From REEB95 sp035275845 (lineage in GTDB: Bacteria; Pseudomonadota; Alphaproteobacteria; ATCC43930; CGMCC-115725), in assembly GCA_035275845.1 (NCBI GenBank), contig DATEMD010000128.1, positions 1 to 29,161 of the forward strand: a DNA stretch of 29,161 bases. Direction: 5' to 3'. Every line of letters starts with the position of its first letter. Positions within the stretch are counted from its first letter, which is position 1. The notes below the pieces were generated by a model. The model did not search any database. It was given only the letters and a program-made list of their open reading frames with translations, and was not told the origin of the DNA. Both the position numbers and the translations under genes were made by a program. Shown here one piece after another: positions 1 to 8,492 of this stretch.

Positions 1-1
1 C

Positions 2-1789
2 GCAATCGCGGCGTCGGCGTTGCCGGTGATCCCGCCCGACGATCCGACGATGGACCGGGTGGTCGACAAGCTGTTGTCCCGGGTCACGGTGACGGTCGAA
101 GGTCGCTCGCATGTGCTGACGATCGATGCCGAATCCGTCGATGCGGCGCTCTCGGCCAACATCGCCAACACGTTTGCGACCACCTATTTGGGCGAACAGC
201 GGTCGGGCAAGATCAAGTCGAGCGATCGCGTCATGCAATATCTGAAGGCACGCATCGCGCAATTGCGTGAGGCGGTCGAGACCTCGCAGCAGGCAGCGGC
301 GGATTATCGCCGCCAGAACGGCCTCTACGAGGGCATGACCAACGCCAACGTGACGACGCAACAACTGACCGAGATCAACACGCAACTGGTTCAGGCGCAG
401 ACCGAAAAAGCGACCGCCGACGCGCAAGTCCAGGAAGCGATCGCGCTTCAGCACGGTGTGGTCGACGGCGCGAGCGTTCCCGCGGTGCTCGACTCATCGC
501 TTATACAAACCCTTAAGGCGCAGCAGGCGCAGGCTGCGCAAACCTTGGCGCAAGTGAGCGCCAATTACGGCCCGCGCTATCCGGCGGTGATGCAGGCGCG
601 GAATCAGGTCGCCGACATCGATCGCAAGATCAACGTCGAAAGCGGCCGTATCATCGAGGGCCTGAGGCGGACGGCGCGCGCCGCTGACGCGCGCTATGCG
701 GCGCTCACCAAGAACTTCCACAGCACCGAAACCCAGATGGGTGGCGTCAACGAAAAGGCGATCCACCTCCAGTCGCTGGAACGCGACGCGACCGTCAACC
801 AGAACCTGCTTGAGGCCATGTTGGCGCGCGCCAAGGAGACGATCGGCCGCGAGGAGATCGAAACGCCGGATGCCAAACTGATTTCCACGGCCGCGCCGCC
901 GGTTGCGCCGACGTATCCGCCGAAGACGCTGATCCTGTTGCTGAGCGCGTGCGGCGGGTTGCTCATCGGTTCGCTTGCGGCCTTACTGCGCGAGAGTGCC
1001 GACCACACGTTCCGGCGCTCCGACGAGATCGAGCAGGCGACGGGACTGCCGGTCATCGCCATGGTGCCGGACCTCAAGGGCATGACCCAACCCGCGCTCC
1101 ACGTCCTGCGCAAACCGGTCTCTGCATTCAGCGAATCGCTGCGCAAGATCTATGTCGGTTTGCAGCTCTCCGAGGCTGCGCAAGCGCCGAAAACGGTGAT
1201 GATCTCGTCGGCGACGCCGGGTGAAGGCAAGTCGGTGATCGCCGCGTCGTTGGCGCGGTTGCTGGCGCGCAATGGCAAACGGGTTCTGGTCATCGATTGC
1301 GACTGGCGGGCGCCGACGATACACCGCATCTTCCAGCGTTCGGACAAGAACGGTCTGGCGTCGCTCCTGGCGGACGAGGGCACGCCGCTCAACGACGTCA
1401 TCTACAACGATCCGTTGTCGGGGCTCGATCTCATCGTTTCGGGCGGCTGGACCCCGCATTCGACGCATCTGCTCACGTCGCAGCGCATGCGCAGCGTGCT
1501 GCAAACCTTCGCCAAGAACTATGATCTGGTGATCCTGGATACGGCGCCGGTTCTGGTCGCGGCCGAAGTGCTGCAATTGGCGCGGATAGTCGACAAGGTC
1601 CTTTACACGGTGCGTTGGGGCCACACGCGGCGCGAAGTGGCCCTCGACGGGTTGAAGCAGCTGCTTGAGGCGGGCGCCGACGTTCCCGGCCTTCTGGTCT
1701 CGCGTGTCGATGCCAAGCGATATCGCGAATTCGCCTACAGCCACCTCAACTACGAATACGCGCGCCCGTCGCTCGCCCAGTTGGGGTAA
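2..1789 (+). CDS. Wzc-like chain-length regulator / tyrosine autokinase, 5' truncated
   Basis: Inner-membrane polysaccharide co-polymerase fused to a cytoplasmic bacterial tyrosine kinase, which in this family controls EPS chain length and export. The reading frame is open to the left edge, so the N-terminus and first membrane segment lie outside the window. Counting from the TTG at position 20, residues 65-290 are a Wzz/GNVR-type periplasmic region rich in heptad-like Gln/Ala/Leu (coiled coil). A membrane helix covers about 304-324. The kinase domain has Walker A (SATPGEGKS, about 396-404), Walker A' (VLVIDCDW, about 422-429) and Walker B (LVILDTAP, about 503-510). The C-terminus carries a short tyrosine cluster (Tyr 568, 573, 578, 580), the usual autophosphorylation tail. 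The next gene starts 3 bases after the stop, suggesting cotranscription. A separate wza probably lies upstream, but this cannot be seen. Confidence 0.93.
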   Translation, partial: AIAASALPVIPPDDPTMDRVVDKLLSRVTVTVEGRSHVLTIDAESVDAALSANIANTFATTYLGEQRSGKIKSSDRVMQYLKARIAQLREAVETSQQAAADYRRQNGLYEGMTNANVTTQQLTEINTQLVQAQTEKATADAQVQEAIALQHGVVDGASVPAVLDSSLIQTLKAQQAQAAQTLAQVSANYGPRYPAVMQARNQVADIDRKINVESGRIIEGLRRTARAADARYAALTKNFHSTETQMGGVNEKAIHLQSLERDATVNQNLLEAMLARAKETIGREEIETPDAKLISTAAPPVAPTYPPKTLILLLSACGGLLIGSLAALLRESADHTFRRSDEIEQATGLPVIAMVPDLKGMTQPALHVLRKPVSAFSESLRKIYVGLQLSEAAQAPKTVMISSATPGEGKSVIAASLARLLARNGKRVLVIDCDWRAPTIHRIFQRSDKNGLASLLADEGTPLNDVIYNDPLSGLDLIVSGGWTPHSTHLLTSQRMRSVLQTFAKNYDLVILDTAPVLVAAEVLQLARIVDKVLYTVRWGHTRREVALDGLKQLLEAGADVPGLLVSRVDAKRYREFAYSHLNYEYARPSLAQLG

Positions 1790-1792
1790 CTC

Positions 1793-4249
1793 GTGGCGGC
1801 GGCGCCCGCGATCCTGTTGGTCACGCAGTATTACCGGCCCGAGCTCGTCGGCTCGGGCCCCTATTGCGGCGAGCTCGCCGAATGGCTCCAGGCGGCGGGC
1901 AGTTCGGTCACCGTCGTCGCCGGCCTGCCGCATTATCCCGGCCATAGCATATTTCCGGCCTATCGCCGCAAGCCACCGCGGCGCGAGACGGTTGCGGGCA
2001 TCGACGTCGTTCGCTTGCGTCATTGGATTCCCCGGCGCACCTCGGCGGCGTTGCGCATTCTGAGCGAGGCGCATTTCCTGCTCGTCGGCTGGTGGGCGCT
2101 GCTGACCCGGCGCATCCCGCGTCGGCCGGTCGTGATTTCGCTCTGTCCCTCCATTCTTACGGTCGTGCTTGGCGCCGTCGCACGACGCGGCGGCCGGCAT
2201 ATCGCCGTCGTGCACGACATCCAATCCGGCCTGGCTCGCGGCCTCGGCATGGTGGGGAGCCGCCTCCTGGTCGCGGTAATGCGCTGGTGCGAACGCACGG
2301 CGCTCAATCGCACCGATGTCGTCGTCGTCCTTGATCCGGCGATGCGCGACGAGCTGCGCCTCAACGGCGTCGTCGTGCCGATCGAAGTGATGCCGATTTG
2401 GGTCGACACCGAGCGGCTGTTACAGGCACCGCAGCCGCGCCGGGCCGCGCCGGTGCTGCTTTACAGCGGCAATTTTGGCCGGAAGCAGGGGCTGCATCAG
2501 CTCATCGGACTGGCCGAACGGTTGCAGGCCGAGCGGCCCGAACTCACGCTTGTCCTGCGCGGCGACGGCGGCACGCGCGACGCGGTCGCCGCGTCGATCG
2601 CCGCCGCCGGCTTGGCCAATGTCCGACTCGCCGGGTTGCTGCCGGCCGAACGGTTGGCCGAGGGCTTGGCCGACGCGGACATCCATCTGGTGCCGCAGGA
2701 TCCGGACGCCGCCGCGTTCGCCGTGCCGAGCAAGGTGTTCAACATCATGGCCGTCGGCCGGCCGTTCGTCGCCACCGCGCGACCGGGGAGTCCGCTGTGG
2801 CGAATGATGGAAGCGAGCGGCGCCTTTCTCTGCACGCCGCCGAACGACGCGCGGGCGTTTGCCGAGGCGGTGTTGCGTCTGGTCGACGATCCGGCCTTTG
2901 CCGCCGAGCTCGGCAACCGCGGCCGCCAATTCGTCAGCCGGACGTGCGCCAAGTCGCTCGTCCTTGGCCGATTTGCGGCGCTCGCGCGCACGCTCGCTGC
3001 ATCCGCCCAGCCATCGCCGCGCCATGTGCTGATCTTCGAACCCGATAGCGACGGCCATCCGCACGAATGGCTCTGCCATCTGATCGATTTCGCGCGCCGG
3101 ACACCGCCGGCGCAGTTCGTTTCCTTCGTGGTGGCGCCTGCGCTCTATCGCGATCTTGCGGCGCGGCTCGACGCGGCTCCGGCCGAGGGCATCCGCATCC
3201 TGCCATTGTCGCCGGTGGCGGCGCGCCTGTGCACGCATCGGGCCTTGGTCGTCAACGGTTTCGCGCGTTGGTGGTTCATGCGGCGGTTTCTCGCTCGCAC
3301 GGGCGCCCAAACCGGGCAATTCCTCTCGCTCGATCTGGTATCGCTGCCCTTGGCGCTCGGTCTCGGCGCCGGGAGCGGCCGGCGCGTCGGCGGCATCCTG
3401 TTCCGGCCGTCGGTGCACTACCGCCTGCTGGGCGCGTATCGCCCGTGTCGCCGCGAGCGGCTACGCGACATACGCAAGGCGGCGCTCTATCGGCTGATGC
3501 TACCCAACCGCGCGCTCGGCACCGTTCTCACGCTCGATCCATTCTTCCCGCGTCACGCGGCGCGGTTCTATCGCGCCGGCAGCAAAGTGCGGGCGGTTCC
3601 CGACCCGGTTTATCCGCTGGCGCCGGAGGCCGATGGCGACAACGCTCTGGCCGACTCGCTGCCGCCGGGCCGCGTCGCGTTGCTGTTGTTCGGGCACCTG
3701 ACGGAGCGCAAGGGAACGCTGACGCTGCTCGAATCGCTGCGGCTGATTCCCGAACACGTTGCGGCACGCCTGACCGTCATCCTGGCCGGAAAAATCGATC
3801 CGGCGATTACCGATCGCGTCGCAGCCTTGCGCCAGCAGCTCGATTTCTTGCAGCCGGATCTCGTACTGACGATCGTCGATCGCCGGTTGTCGACTGGCGA
3901 GATCGGCGCGTTGGTGGCACGGGTCGACGTCGTGCTGGCGCCCTATCAGCGTTTCGTCGGCTCGAGCGGCGTGCTGCTGTGGGCGGCGCGGGCCGGTAAG
4001 CCGCTGCTCACCCAGGATTTCGGCTTGATCGGCCCGCTGGTGCGCCGCTACCGGCTGGGCCTGGCGGTCGACTCCGATCGGCACGAGGCGCTGGCCGCGG
4101 GCATCGTCCGCATCGTGCAGGAAGGGCCGGACCGCTTTATCGACCCGCAGCAGGCACACCGGTTCGTCGTCCGCAATACGCCGGAACGGTTCGCAGCCCT
4201 GGTTTTCGGCAGCGCCGCCGAAGCCGGCTCGATCTCCGCCCGGTCCTAG
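1793..4249 (+). CDS. Two-domain glycosyltransferase (WcaI-like GT4 domain fused to a second GT-B domain)
   Basis: This 818-residue protein is about twice the normal length of a GT4 enzyme. Residues 1-400 resemble colanic-acid WcaI-type glycosyltransferases: an N-terminal YYRPE...G...CGELAEWL stretch, a PHYPGH motif, and a nucleotide-sugar binding region with SKVFNIMAVGRPF. After a short linker (about residues 400-408) a second GT-B-like unit follows. It has its own Rossmann-like start (HVLIFEPDSDGHPHEW), a mid-domain LFGHLTERKGTLTLLES strand-loop typical of the donor half of GT4 enzymes, and a C-terminal YQRFVGSSGVLLWAARAGKPLL segment. Translation starts at GTG, 3 bases after the kinase stop codon. 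Both halves presumably act at the cytoplasmic membrane face on the lipid-linked repeat unit. The donor sugars are unknown; WcaI is linked to fucose transfer in colanic acid, and fucose-donor genes lie in the same locus. Confidence 0.85.
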   Translation: MAAAPAILLVTQYYRPELVGSGPYCGELAEWLQAAGSSVTVVAGLPHYPGHSIFPAYRRKPPRRETVAGIDVVRLRHWIPRRTSAALRILSEAHFLLVGWWALLTRRIPRRPVVISLCPSILTVVLGAVARRGGRHIAVVHDIQSGLARGLGMVGSRLLVAVMRWCERTALNRTDVVVVLDPAMRDELRLNGVVVPIEVMPIWVDTERLLQAPQPRRAAPVLLYSGNFGRKQGLHQLIGLAERLQAERPELTLVLRGDGGTRDAVAASIAAAGLANVRLAGLLPAERLAEGLADADIHLVPQDPDAAAFAVPSKVFNIMAVGRPFVATARPGSPLWRMMEASGAFLCTPPNDARAFAEAVLRLVDDPAFAAELGNRGRQFVSRTCAKSLVLGRFAALARTLAASAQPSPRHVLIFEPDSDGHPHEWLCHLIDFARRTPPAQFVSFVVAPALYRDLAARLDAAPAEGIRILPLSPVAARLCTHRALVVNGFARWWFMRRFLARTGAQTGQFLSLDLVSLPLALGLGAGSGRRVGGILFRPSVHYRLLGAYRPCRRERLRDIRKAALYRLMLPNRALGTVLTLDPFFPRHAARFYRAGSKVRAVPDPVYPLAPEADGDNALADSLPPGRVALLLFGHLTERKGTLTLLESLRLIPEHVAARLTVILAGKIDPAITDRVAALRQQLDFLQPDLVLTIVDRRLSTGEIGALVARVDVVLAPYQRFVGSSGVLLWAARAGKPLLTQDFGLIGPLVRRYRLGLAVDSDRHEALAAGIVRIVQEGPDRFIDPQQAHRFVVRNTPERFAALVFGSAAEAGSISARS

Positions 4250-4250
4250 G

Positions 4251-4280
4251 AAAGTCACAAGGACTCTCAACAAAGTCACA
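4251..4280. promoter_or_regulatory. Pair of AAAGTCACA direct repeats, 21 bp apart
   Basis: AAAGTCACA occurs at 4251-4259 and again at 4272-4280. The starts are 21 bp apart, about two DNA helical turns, so a dimer could bind both on one face. The pair sits just after the stop of the upstream glycosyltransferase and about 130 bp before the phosphotransferase gene, the only sizeable gap (157 bp) between these plus-strand genes. The same GTCACA core recurs in other intergenic regions of the window. A role as an operator or activator site is inferred; no regulator is identified. Confidence 0.45.
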
Positions 4281-4406
4281 CCTCCGGGCGGCGGCGCGCG
4301 GGGAGAATTCCTCCGCCAATAAGACCACCGATGTGAGGGGGCAGCTACGCGTGGCGGGAGGATCGATCAAGAAGACCACGGGGCGGATTTTGTTGGAGCG
4401 GTGTAT

Positions 4407-5903
4407 ATGCCTGGCGAACGCGATTCGTTGCGCAAAGACGTCTCACGCGGTGCGGTTAGCCATGCGGTAACGAAAACGCATCATACCGGCTCGCCGCCGG
4501 TTTCGGTGCGCGTTACCGCCGCGATTGTCGCTGCCGGCGATCTCGCGATCATCTTTGGCGCCGGGCTGTTCGCGCTCTATTGGCTGTCGCGGCATGTTCC
4601 AGTCGACGCGCAGCTGTTCCGCATTCTCGCGGTCGTCGGCACGGTTCTGTTCGTCAACTTGGTTCAGGTTTTCGGCGGCTATCGCTTTGGCAATTTGGCG
4701 CATGCGCAGATGATGGCGCTGGCGCAGGCCTTGACGGCGTGGCTGGCGACGATCGGCGCGCTCTTCGTCGCTTTGCGCGTCAGCGGGCTCAACAGTGGCG
4801 CCACGCATGTGTGGCTGCTGCTGTGGCTTATGGTCGGTTCTGCCGGTTTGGCTGCGGTCCGAACTGCATTTTCAGGACGGGTCCGATTCTGGCAGCGCGC
4901 CGGACGGATGCGTCGCCGGGCAGCGGTCGTCGGCGTCGGCCGACTCGCCGAGCGGTTGCTGCATCACTGCGCCGCGGTTGCCGATCCCGAAATCGAGATC
5001 GTTGGCGTCTATCGCGACCGGCGGGATTCACACCCGGCGGCGCATTGCGGCGGCCATACGGTCGTCGGCGACATCGATCGCCTGATCGGCGACATCCGCG
5101 ACGGCGGGATCGACATGGTGATCATGGCGATTCCGGCCGCGGCCGACCTCCGGTTGGCGGAAACCATGAGCAAATTGCGCCTGGTGCCGGTCGACGTCCG
5201 CCTGTGCTCGGAATCGTTCGCTTTCGACGTCGGCCCCTGCGAAGTCAGCCAGATCGACGGTCTGACGATGTTCAATGTCATCGACCGGCCGGTCAGCGAT
5301 TGGAAATGGATCGCCAAGGCGACCGAGGATCGCGTCCTGGCGGCTTTGATCCTGCTGCTGATCTCGCCGTTGCTGGCGCTGATCGCAGTCGCGATCAAGC
5401 TCGATAGCGCCGGCCCGGTGTTCTTCCGGCAAAAGCGCTATGGGTTCAACCGCGAGCTCATCGAAGTGCTCAAATTCCGCACGATGTATCATCATGCGAG
5501 CGACCCGAACGCCGAGAAGCTGGCGACGCGCAACGATCCGCGCGTGACGCGTATCGGGGCTTTCCTTCGGCGTACGACGCTCGATGAGCTGCCGCAGTTC
5601 CTTAACGTGCTGCGCGGCGAAATGTCGATCGTCGGACCGCGGCCGCACGCGATCTCCGCCAAGGCCGGCGGCGTGCTTTATCACGATGCCGTGCGCTACT
5701 ACGACGCGCGACATCGGATGAAGCCGGGCATCACCGGCTGGGCGCAAATCAACGGATGGCGCGGTGAAACCCAGACCGTGGAACAGATCCAGCGACGCGT
5801 TGAATATGATCTCTACTACATCGAGCATTGGTCGATTCCACTCGATCTCAAGATCATCTTCCGGACCATCATGGTGGGGTTCACCGATGCGCAAGCGTAT
5901 TGA
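4407..5903 (+). CDS. Undecaprenyl-phosphate sugar-1-phosphate transferase (WcaJ/PssY-type, initiating enzyme)
   Basis: Transfers a hexose-1-phosphate, usually glucose or galactose, from a UDP-sugar to undecaprenyl phosphate, the first committed step of repeat-unit assembly. The N-terminal part (about residues 35-160) has several hydrophobic helices, followed by a CoA-binding-3/Rossmann-like region (about 170-270), another membrane hairpin (about 308-332) and the C-terminal bacterial sugar transferase domain. Diagnostic motifs are visible: KFRTM, LRRTTLDELPQF, GEMSIVGPRPH, and the terminal DLYYIEHWS...DLKIIFRT. Length (498 aa) fits the family. The ATG at 4407 is preferred over a GTG at 4401 because GGAG at 4395-4398 is 8 bases from the ATG and too close to the GTG. 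It is the first gene after a 157-bp gap with paired GTCACA boxes and probably begins a transcript running to 9737. Confidence 0.95.
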   Translation: MPGERDSLRKDVSRGAVSHAVTKTHHTGSPPVSVRVTAAIVAAGDLAIIFGAGLFALYWLSRHVPVDAQLFRILAVVGTVLFVNLVQVFGGYRFGNLAHAQMMALAQALTAWLATIGALFVALRVSGLNSGATHVWLLLWLMVGSAGLAAVRTAFSGRVRFWQRAGRMRRRAAVVGVGRLAERLLHHCAAVADPEIEIVGVYRDRRDSHPAAHCGGHTVVGDIDRLIGDIRDGGIDMVIMAIPAAADLRLAETMSKLRLVPVDVRLCSESFAFDVGPCEVSQIDGLTMFNVIDRPVSDWKWIAKATEDRVLAALILLLISPLLALIAVAIKLDSAGPVFFRQKRYGFNRELIEVLKFRTMYHHASDPNAEKLATRNDPRVTRIGAFLRRTTLDELPQFLNVLRGEMSIVGPRPHAISAKAGGVLYHDAVRYYDARHRMKPGITGWAQINGWRGETQTVEQIQRRVEYDLYYIEHWSIPLDLKIIFRTIMVGFTDAQAY

Positions 5904-5921
5904 CGGCAATTCGGCGGGTCC

Positions 5922-7109
5922 ATGCGGTGTCTCTGGCTAACGCTGGCAGATCCAACGCCGGCACATAACGGCCAATATCTCTATTCTGGAGGACTGATCG
6001 ACGCCATCGCCGAGGCGGGCGCCGAGGTCGTCGTCGTCGGTTTGGCGCGCGCGGAATCGGCGCGCCGCGATGGCGCGCGCGAAGGCCGGGTGCTCTGGCG
6101 TCTCGCCGAGGACGAACCGCTTTCCCACCGCGCCAGCCTGACGTCGCCGCTCCCCAACATGGCCAAGCGCTGCACGACGCCGACGATGCGCCGTCTGCTC
6201 GACGAGGTACTGGCTGACAGCAGTTTTGATATCGTGGTGTTCGATGGCATTTCGGCCGGCTGGGCCTTGCAGCGTGTCGTGAAGCGCTGGCCGCGTAGCC
6301 GCGATCGGCCAAAGATGGTCTACGTCTCGCATAACCACGAAAGCAGCTTGCGGCAGTCGTTGGCGGAAAATCATCCGCGCTTTCTCAAGCGCCAGGGATT
6401 GAAATTCGACGCGCGCAAGGTCACGCGACTCGAACGCGCTCTGGTGGCAGAGGCGGACCTGGTCACGGCTATCACGCCCGACGACGGCGCACTCTATGGC
6501 ATCGAATGGCCGCACAAGCTGATCGAGGTGCTGACTCCGGGATATCGCGGCCGGGCGCTCGCCGAGCGCCGGATCACGCCCGATTTGCCGCGCCGCGCCG
6601 TGGTCGTCGGCAGCTTCGACTGGATCGCCAAGCGGCTCAACATCGCGGAATTCATCCAGGTCGCCGACCCGATCTTCGCGGCGCACGGCGTCGAGCTTGA
6701 CGTGGTGGGCAGCGGCGACCCCGCATTTTTCGATCAAATTCGGAAATCGCTGGTCGCCACGCGTTTCACCGGAACGGTTGATCGGGTCGACCGTTATATG
6801 GAATCGGCGCGGATCGCTATCGTGCCGGAACGCAATGGCGGCGGCTTCAAGTTGAAGGTGTTGGAGTACATCTTCAACCGAACGCCGATCTTCGCGCTCG
6901 AGGGCTCAGTCGCCGGCGTGCCGCTGGAGCACGACGACAGCATCCAGCTGTATCCGGACCAGCGGGCGCTCGCGCTCGGCGTTTGGCGCGCGATCGACGA
7001 TCTGGGACGCCTCAATCGTTTGCAGAACAGGGCCTTTGAACGATGTCGCGACTCCTTCGACTGGCCGAGCCGCGGCCGGCATTTCCTGGCGGCGGTGTCG
7101 GCCCTGTGA
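5922..7109 (+). CDS. GT4-like glycosyltransferase
   Basis: A 395-residue GT-B fold glycosyltransferase. The N-terminus has the acceptor-domain start MRCLWLTLADPTPAHNGQ followed by GGLIDAIAEAGAEVVVVGL. The C-terminal half shows the donor-domain pattern: VVVGSFDWIAKRLN opening the second Rossmann fold, a DVVGSGDP strand-loop, and ERNGGGFKLKVLEYIFNRTPIFAL, the usual sugar-nucleotide phosphate-binding region with paired glutamates. It starts at ATG 18 bases after the phosphotransferase stop. Its own stop overlaps the start of the polymerase gene (GTGA), so translation is probably coupled. It presumably adds one sugar of the repeat unit in the cytoplasm; donor and linkage cannot be read from sequence. 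Confidence 0.88.
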   Translation: MRCLWLTLADPTPAHNGQYLYSGGLIDAIAEAGAEVVVVGLARAESARRDGAREGRVLWRLAEDEPLSHRASLTSPLPNMAKRCTTPTMRRLLDEVLADSSFDIVVFDGISAGWALQRVVKRWPRSRDRPKMVYVSHNHESSLRQSLAENHPRFLKRQGLKFDARKVTRLERALVAEADLVTAITPDDGALYGIEWPHKLIEVLTPGYRGRALAERRITPDLPRRAVVVGSFDWIAKRLNIAEFIQVADPIFAAHGVELDVVGSGDPAFFDQIRKSLVATRFTGTVDRVDRYMESARIAIVPERNGGGFKLKVLEYIFNRTPIFALEGSVAGVPLEHDDSIQLYPDQRALALGVWRAIDDLGRLNRLQNRAFERCRDSFDWPSRGRHFLAAVSAL

Positions 7110-8491
7110 CCGCCAGCCGGCCGGGGCCGGCTGATTCGCGTCTCGGGGTTGCCGACATGTTGCTCCTGATCATCTTCATGATCGGGATCTATACCGGCTA
7201 CACCATCCAGATCAGCACGCGGATTCCGTTTCCGTCGGCGCCGTCCGGCATCGCCGGCTTATTTCTGCTGTGGCGTCGTCGCGACGACATTCAGCCGGCG
7301 CAGTTCGGCGCGCTGCTTCTCGTCATCGCGCTCTATGTCGGATCGATCTTTTCGGCGACGGACATTGCCAATCTCAGCAAGCGGTTTACCGGGCTGGTTC
7401 AAGTCACCTATTCGCTCGTCATCGGTTACGCGCTGTTCCTCACCGTCCTGCGCGCGCGACGGAACCAGATCGCGCATCTGTTCCTCGGCTTCTGTCTCGT
7501 CATCCTGATCGGCTGCTTGCTCGAGGACTATGCCGGCCTCCGGCCGATCAGCGACGCGTTCCGTCATGCGGTCTACAAGGCGCTCAACGTCTACGACGCC
7601 GATCTGCGCGATCAAATTCTCTATGGCCGCATCCGGCCCAAGCTGTTCACCAGCGAACCGTCGGCCGTCACCTTCGCCTACACGCTGTTCAGCTTTGTCT
7701 GGTTGATGACGACGCGGACACGCTTTGCGGTGCTTAAATATCTTGTCATGATGGCGCTGGGCATCGTCGTCATGCCGGGACCGACGCTGCTGCTGATGAT
7801 TCCGTTGCTGATCCCTTATCAGCTTTTGCGCGCGCGGGTGTGGTCGCCGGCTTTCCTTCGCATGGGATTGGTCCTGATCTTCGCGATTGTCGCGTTCGTG
7901 GCGTTCGACATTCTCGGCCATTCGGTTTTCTCGGAACGCATGCGCGACATCACCCAGGGTAACGACGCCAGCTTCTTCTATCGCGTCACTGGGCCGGCGC
8001 TGGTCGCGCGCAACGTCATCGAGCATTTCCCGTTCGCCGGCGCCGGTCTGACCGGCGAAACCTTCATCGCCAACGAGGTCGCCAATGTTTATATGCGCTC
8101 GGCGGCGTTTTCCTCGGCGTGGGACATTTCTGATACCGCCAGCGTGCTGACCAACTATTTCTGGCTCCATTGGATCTATCTCGGCCTTGTCTGGGGCACG
8201 ATCGTCCTTCTCGGCCTCACGCTGTGGCTCAAGCTGCTATGTGTGCCCAGTGTACCGTTCTGTTGGATGGTATGGGCTGTGCTCGGGCAGGCGTCTGGCG
8301 CCTATGTCGGGCCGAAAACCTGGACGGTTCTGCTGTTGAGTGGTGCATGCGCGATCCTTGCCGATCGCGACGCGGTGCGTGCGGCGCTGGTCCCGACGGT
8401 TCCCTATCCGCGCCCCTATCTGCGATCCGACAAGCGCAGGCGACGGGCGCCGTTGCTGCCGCAACCGCAATGGCGCCGGCGTGGAGCCTGA
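7106..8491 (+). CDS. O-antigen/EPS polymerase (Wzy-like integral membrane protein)
   Basis: A 461-residue, strongly hydrophobic protein with roughly ten predicted membrane helices, beginning at MLLLIIFMIGIYTGY. The longest periplasmic loop contains RVTGPALVARNVIEHFPFAGAGLTGETF, which matches the Wzy_C/O-antigen ligase signature (R...hP..G.G). Such proteins polymerise lipid-linked repeat units on the periplasmic side. An upstream in-frame ATG at 7043 would overlap the preceding gene by 67 bases. The GTG at 7106, which forms a GTGA overlap with the preceding stop, is the more natural start and leaves only a short cytoplasmic N-terminus. The next gene starts one base after this stop. Ligase instead of polymerase cannot be excluded, but the Wzx/Wzc context favours polymerase. 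Confidence 0.85.
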   Translation: MTASRPGPADSRLGVADMLLLIIFMIGIYTGYTIQISTRIPFPSAPSGIAGLFLLWRRRDDIQPAQFGALLLVIALYVGSIFSATDIANLSKRFTGLVQVTYSLVIGYALFLTVLRARRNQIAHLFLGFCLVILIGCLLEDYAGLRPISDAFRHAVYKALNVYDADLRDQILYGRIRPKLFTSEPSAVTFAYTLFSFVWLMTTRTRFAVLKYLVMMALGIVVMPGPTLLLMIPLLIPYQLLRARVWSPAFLRMGLVLIFAIVAFVAFDILGHSVFSERMRDITQGNDASFFYRVTGPALVARNVIEHFPFAGAGLTGETFIANEVANVYMRSAAFSSAWDISDTASVLTNYFWLHWIYLGLVWGTIVLLGLTLWLKLLCVPSVPFCWMVWAVLGQASGAYVGPKTWTVLLLSGACAILADRDAVRAALVPTVPYPRPYLRSDKRRRRAPLLPQPQWRRRGA

Positions 8492-8492
8492 A

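Noticed and set aside
983..2224. Long minus-strand open frame opposite the Wzc kinase and first glycosyltransferase
   Set aside because: Arg/Asp/Gln-rich composition without domain motifs; it spans the junction of two well-supported plus-strand genes and is a GC-rich antisense shadow.
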